From: 66-474 sp051962095
Lineage (GTDB): Bacteria; Pseudomonadota; Gammaproteobacteria; Xanthomonadales; Rhodanobacteraceae
Direction: 5' to 3'
Length of the DNA: 7,870 nt
NCBI GenBank assembly: GCA_051962095.1
Contig: JBQCCP010000172.1
Coordinates: 1-7,870 of the forward strand
The translations under genes were made by a program, and so were the position numbers. The notes under the pieces are model-generated. The model was not told the origin of the DNA. It saw nothing but the letters and a program-made list of their open reading frames with translations, and did no database searches. This document shows, in pieces, positions 5,575 through 7,870 of this stretch (the first letter of the stretch is position 1; each line of letters starts with the position of its first letter).

Positions 5575-6789
5575 ATGCGCGTGCTCGCATTGACGACGTC
5601 TTATCCGCTGCATCAGGACGGTTCGGCTGGCGTATTCGTGCAATCCCTTTACCGCCCATTGTCCGAAACGTACGCAATAAACGTCGTTTGCCCGGCCGAC
5701 ACGAAAATCGCGCAAGCATCATTGGACGATTTCGCCGTGGCGGACATTCGCGTGCACGCCGTGCGCTATGCCCCGAAGGCATGGCGCACACTGGCACAAC
5801 AAGCAGGCGGAGTCGTATTGAGCGTGAAGCGCGCACCGTGGCTTGCATTGTTGCTGCCGGTACTCCTGGGTGCGCTGTTCTGGCGCTGCCTGATGCGTGC
5901 GGGTGACGCGGATCTGATCCACGCCAACTGGACTGTATGCGGCGCCATCGCCGGCATCGCTGGTCGCCTGCGACGGAAACCCGTGATCACCACCTTGCGC
6001 GGAAGTGACATGACGCGTGCGGAACACTCATGGCTGGATCGCGTCATCCTGGGTCTTGCCGTGCGCACCAGCGCCACCGTGATCTGTGTTTCCGAGGCGA
6101 TGGCCGAGCGCGCACGCCGACAATTTCCCCGTCGCGCCACCGACATCCATGCATGTCTCAATGGTGTTGACGAAGCGTTTTTCCGGATCGCGAGGGTTTC
6201 CGTCGACGAAAACACCCTGCGCGTTCTTGCAGTGGGCAATCTGATACGTCTGAAGGGCTTCGATGTGTTGATCGACGCCGTTGCGCGTGCGCATTGTCGA
6301 GACCAAGTGCGTGTGTGCATCGTCGGCGATGGCGCCGAAGACGAGGCGCTACGTGCGCTCGCGGCAGCCCGCGGCGTGGCGGGGTGTTTCGAGTTCGCGG
6401 GCAGGTTGCCGGTGAGCGATATGCCCGGGCAGTTTGCCGAAGCCGATGTATTCGTGCTCTCCAGCCGCTCCGAAGGGCGACCCAACGTGGTCGTGGAGGC
6501 ATTGGCAAGCGGCCTGCCCGTCATCTCCACCGACCTCGAAGGAGTGCGGGGCATGGTGACGGATGGCGATACCGGTTGGCTGGTTCCCGTCGATGATGCG
6601 GCTGCGTTGGCCGCCGCCCTGGATCAGGCAGCCGCCAATCGTGCGGAACTTCGGCGTCGCGGCGAGCGCGCACGTGCGCTCGCACGCAGCACGATCGGGA
6701 CATGGGCGGATACCGCGCGCTGCTACGCGGCGCTGTTCCGCGCGGTCCTTGACTCCGGCGAGAGGCAATACCCTTCATGTGCGGGATAG
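5575..6789 (+). CDS. Family 4 (GT-B) glycosyltransferase
   Basis: This 404-residue protein is a retaining GT-B glycosyltransferase of the RfaB/WcaL-like group, which adds sugars to lipid-linked or surface glycans from nucleotide-sugar donors at the cytoplasmic face. It starts MRVLALTTSYP with a glycine-bearing loop GSAGVFV (16-22). It then shows HANW (116-119), LRGSD (141-145), CVSE (171-174) and NGVD (196-199). The C-terminal domain has GNLIRLKGFDVLIDA (221-235), VGDGAED (250-256) and the EX7E signature EGRPNVVVEALASGLP (E300 and E308). A hydrophobic stretch near 88-103 may aid membrane association. I prefer ATG 5575 as the family-typical start; GTG codons at 5551 and 5560 are in frame, and none has a good ribosome-binding site. 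It follows the family 2 gene directly and overlaps the next by 13 bp. Its third codon positions look less G/C-biased than in the pil genes. Confidence 0.92.
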   Translation: MRVLALTTSYPLHQDGSAGVFVQSLYRPLSETYAINVVCPADTKIAQASLDDFAVADIRVHAVRYAPKAWRTLAQQAGGVVLSVKRAPWLALLLPVLLGALFWRCLMRAGDADLIHANWTVCGAIAGIAGRLRRKPVITTLRGSDMTRAEHSWLDRVILGLAVRTSATVICVSEAMAERARRQFPRRATDIHACLNGVDEAFFRIARVSVDENTLRVLAVGNLIRLKGFDVLIDAVARAHCRDQVRVCIVGDGAEDEALRALAAARGVAGCFEFAGRLPVSDMPGQFAEADVFVLSSRSEGRPNVVVEALASGLPVISTDLEGVRGMVTDGDTGWLVPVDDAAALAAALDQAAANRAELRRRGERARALARSTIGTWADTARCYAALFRAVLDSGERQYPSCAG

Positions 6790-7870
6790 CCTTCCTTCGC
6801 GCACCGGGCGTGTCGCCGGAGGAGCGTGCCGAACGGATGCGGAGCGCCTTGGAGTGCCTCGCGCATCGCGGTCCGGACGAAACCGGCAGCTTGGTGGGCC
6901 AGGATTTCGTGGCGGGCCAAACCCGGTTGGCGATCATCGACTTGGCGGGTGGCCACCAGCCGATGCGCGATCCAAGCGGGCGTTGGATCCTGGTTTTCAA
7001 TGGCGAGATATACAACTACAAGGACCTGCGTGCTCGCTTGGAAGGGCGGTGGCAGTTTCGGGACGACAGCGATACCGAAGTATTGCTGGGCGGTCTGGTG
7101 ACGGAAGGCGCCCGGTTCGTCGAGCGCCTGGACGGAATGTGGGCGTTCGTGCTGCACGATACCGCGACCAGCGATTCCCTTCTTTCGCGGGACCGCTTCG
7201 GCAAGAAACCGCTGTATTACCGCGACGAGGGCGCAAGGTTCGCCTGTGCGTCCGAATTGCCTGCACTGGTGGCGCTCACGCCCGGTGCAGCACAGGTCGA
7301 AGACGACGCGGGCATTGCGGACTACTTTCGTTACGGCTACGCATTGCCGGGCAGGACTTGCGTCGCCGGTGTCCGGGAAGTGCTGCCGGCGCAAATCCTC
7401 TGGCGCCATGCGGACGGGTCCGTGGTGCAGCGGCGCTATTGGTCTCCCTCGGTCGAGCCGTGGACGGGCCGGTTCGAAGAGGCCGCCGAAAGGATTCGCG
7501 AGCTGCTGACGCAAGGCGTGCGTCGGCGGCAACTGGCCTCCGACGTGGAAGTCGGGGCGTTTCTTTCCGGGGGCATCGATTCAACCACCGTGTGCGCGCT
7601 CGCGCAGGAATCCGGGTTCGGAAGACTGCGCACGTTCACGGCGGGCTTCGCCGAACCTACCTACGATGAGCGCGCACCCGCCGCGCGAGCAGCCGCCGAG
7701 TTGGGCACGCTGCACACTGCGGAAGAAATCAAGCCGGAAACCGCGGCGGCCCTCGCCACCGAACTGCCGCGCCGCCTGGGCCAGCCCTTCGGGGATTCCT
7801 CTCTGGTTCCCAGCGCGCTGGTGGCCTCGGTCGCCGCCAAACACGTGAAAGTCGTCCTGACGGGTGATGG
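6777..7870 (+). CDS. AsnB-like glutamine-hydrolysing asparagine synthase / amidotransferase (3' end cut by window edge)
   Basis: The enzyme family takes ammonia from glutamine in an N-terminal class II amidotransferase domain and uses it, with ATP, to amidate a carboxylate. 364 complete codons are visible of a usual 550-650. The glutaminase part starts MCGIAF with the nucleophile Cys2 and has RGPDE (31-35), R50, NGEIYNY (75-81), SDTEVLL (97-103) and DRFGKKPLYY (139-148). The synthetase part has the ATP-binding SGGIDST (264-270), YDERA (296-300) and LTGDG at the right edge, the start of the GDGGDE motif. The ATG at 6777 must be the start because Cys2 has to follow it; GAGAGG (6760-6765) lies 11 nt upstream. 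It overlaps the family 4 gene by 13 bp, suggesting coupled translation. Beside glycosyltransferases, such proteins may amidate uronic acids in polysaccharides (as proposed for WbpS) or belong to exosortase-linked loci, so the substrate need not be aspartate. Confidence 0.93.
   Translation, partial: MCGIAFLRAPGVSPEERAERMRSALECLAHRGPDETGSLVGQDFVAGQTRLAIIDLAGGHQPMRDPSGRWILVFNGEIYNYKDLRARLEGRWQFRDDSDTEVLLGGLVTEGARFVERLDGMWAFVLHDTATSDSLLSRDRFGKKPLYYRDEGARFACASELPALVALTPGAAQVEDDAGIADYFRYGYALPGRTCVAGVREVLPAQILWRHADGSVVQRRYWSPSVEPWTGRFEEAAERIRELLTQGVRRRQLASDVEVGAFLSGGIDSTTVCALAQESGFGRLRTFTAGFAEPTYDERAPAARAAAELGTLHTAEEIKPETAAALATELPRRLGQPFGDSSLVPSALVASVAAKHVKVVLTGD

Noticed and set aside
4636..5715. 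359-codon open frame on the minus strand
   Set aside because: Antisense to the family 2 glycosyltransferase, with no recognisable motif and composition typical of a shadow frame.
6563..7669. 368-codon plus-strand frame overlapping the GT4 end and the asparagine synthase gene
   Set aside because: The asparagine synthase frame has a full set of catalytic motifs; this one is arginine/glycine-rich and has none.

Overview
The window is about 63-65% GC by eye and reads as chromosomal DNA of a gammaproteobacterium, most likely order Xanthomonadales (Xanthomonadaceae or Rhodanobacteraceae). This rests on PilB, PilC and PilD proteins of Pseudomonas/Xanthomonas type, strong G/C bias at third codon positions, and intergenic REP-like palindromes. 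The genus cannot be told from the sequence alone.

Left part (1-4228, minus strand): three core type IV pilus genes in transcription order pilB (assembly ATPase), pilC (inner-membrane platform protein) and pilD (prepilin peptidase, cut by the left window edge). They are not tightly packed: about 237 bp separates pilB from pilC and about 203 bp separates pilC from pilD. Each gap holds an inverted pair of REP-like palindromes, and the pilC-pilD gap also carries a 19-bp copy of the last bases of pilC. No pilin gene (pilA) is in the window, neither between pilB and pilC nor upstream of pilB.

Middle (4229-4701, about 470 bp): no credible gene. It holds another inverted REP-like pair, one single REP-like element, a small repeat scar, and by implication the divergent promoters of pilB and the right-hand genes; no convincing promoter motif is visible.

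Right part (4702-7870, plus strand): a compact, probably co-transcribed set of a DPMS/GtrB-like family 2 glycosyltransferase with two C-terminal membrane segments, a GT-B family 4 glycosyltransferase, and an AsnB-like glutamine-dependent amidotransferase cut by the right edge. The last two overlap by 13 bp. Together they suggest the start of a surface polysaccharide or glycoconjugate locus (O-antigen, exopolysaccharide or glycan modification) divergent from the pilus genes.

I see no strong evidence of a wholly new system. The most unusual features are the 19-bp duplication of the pilC end around a palindrome pair, a family of palindromes with covarying hairpins in every gap around pilB and pilC, and the absence of pilA from a place where related bacteria often carry it.
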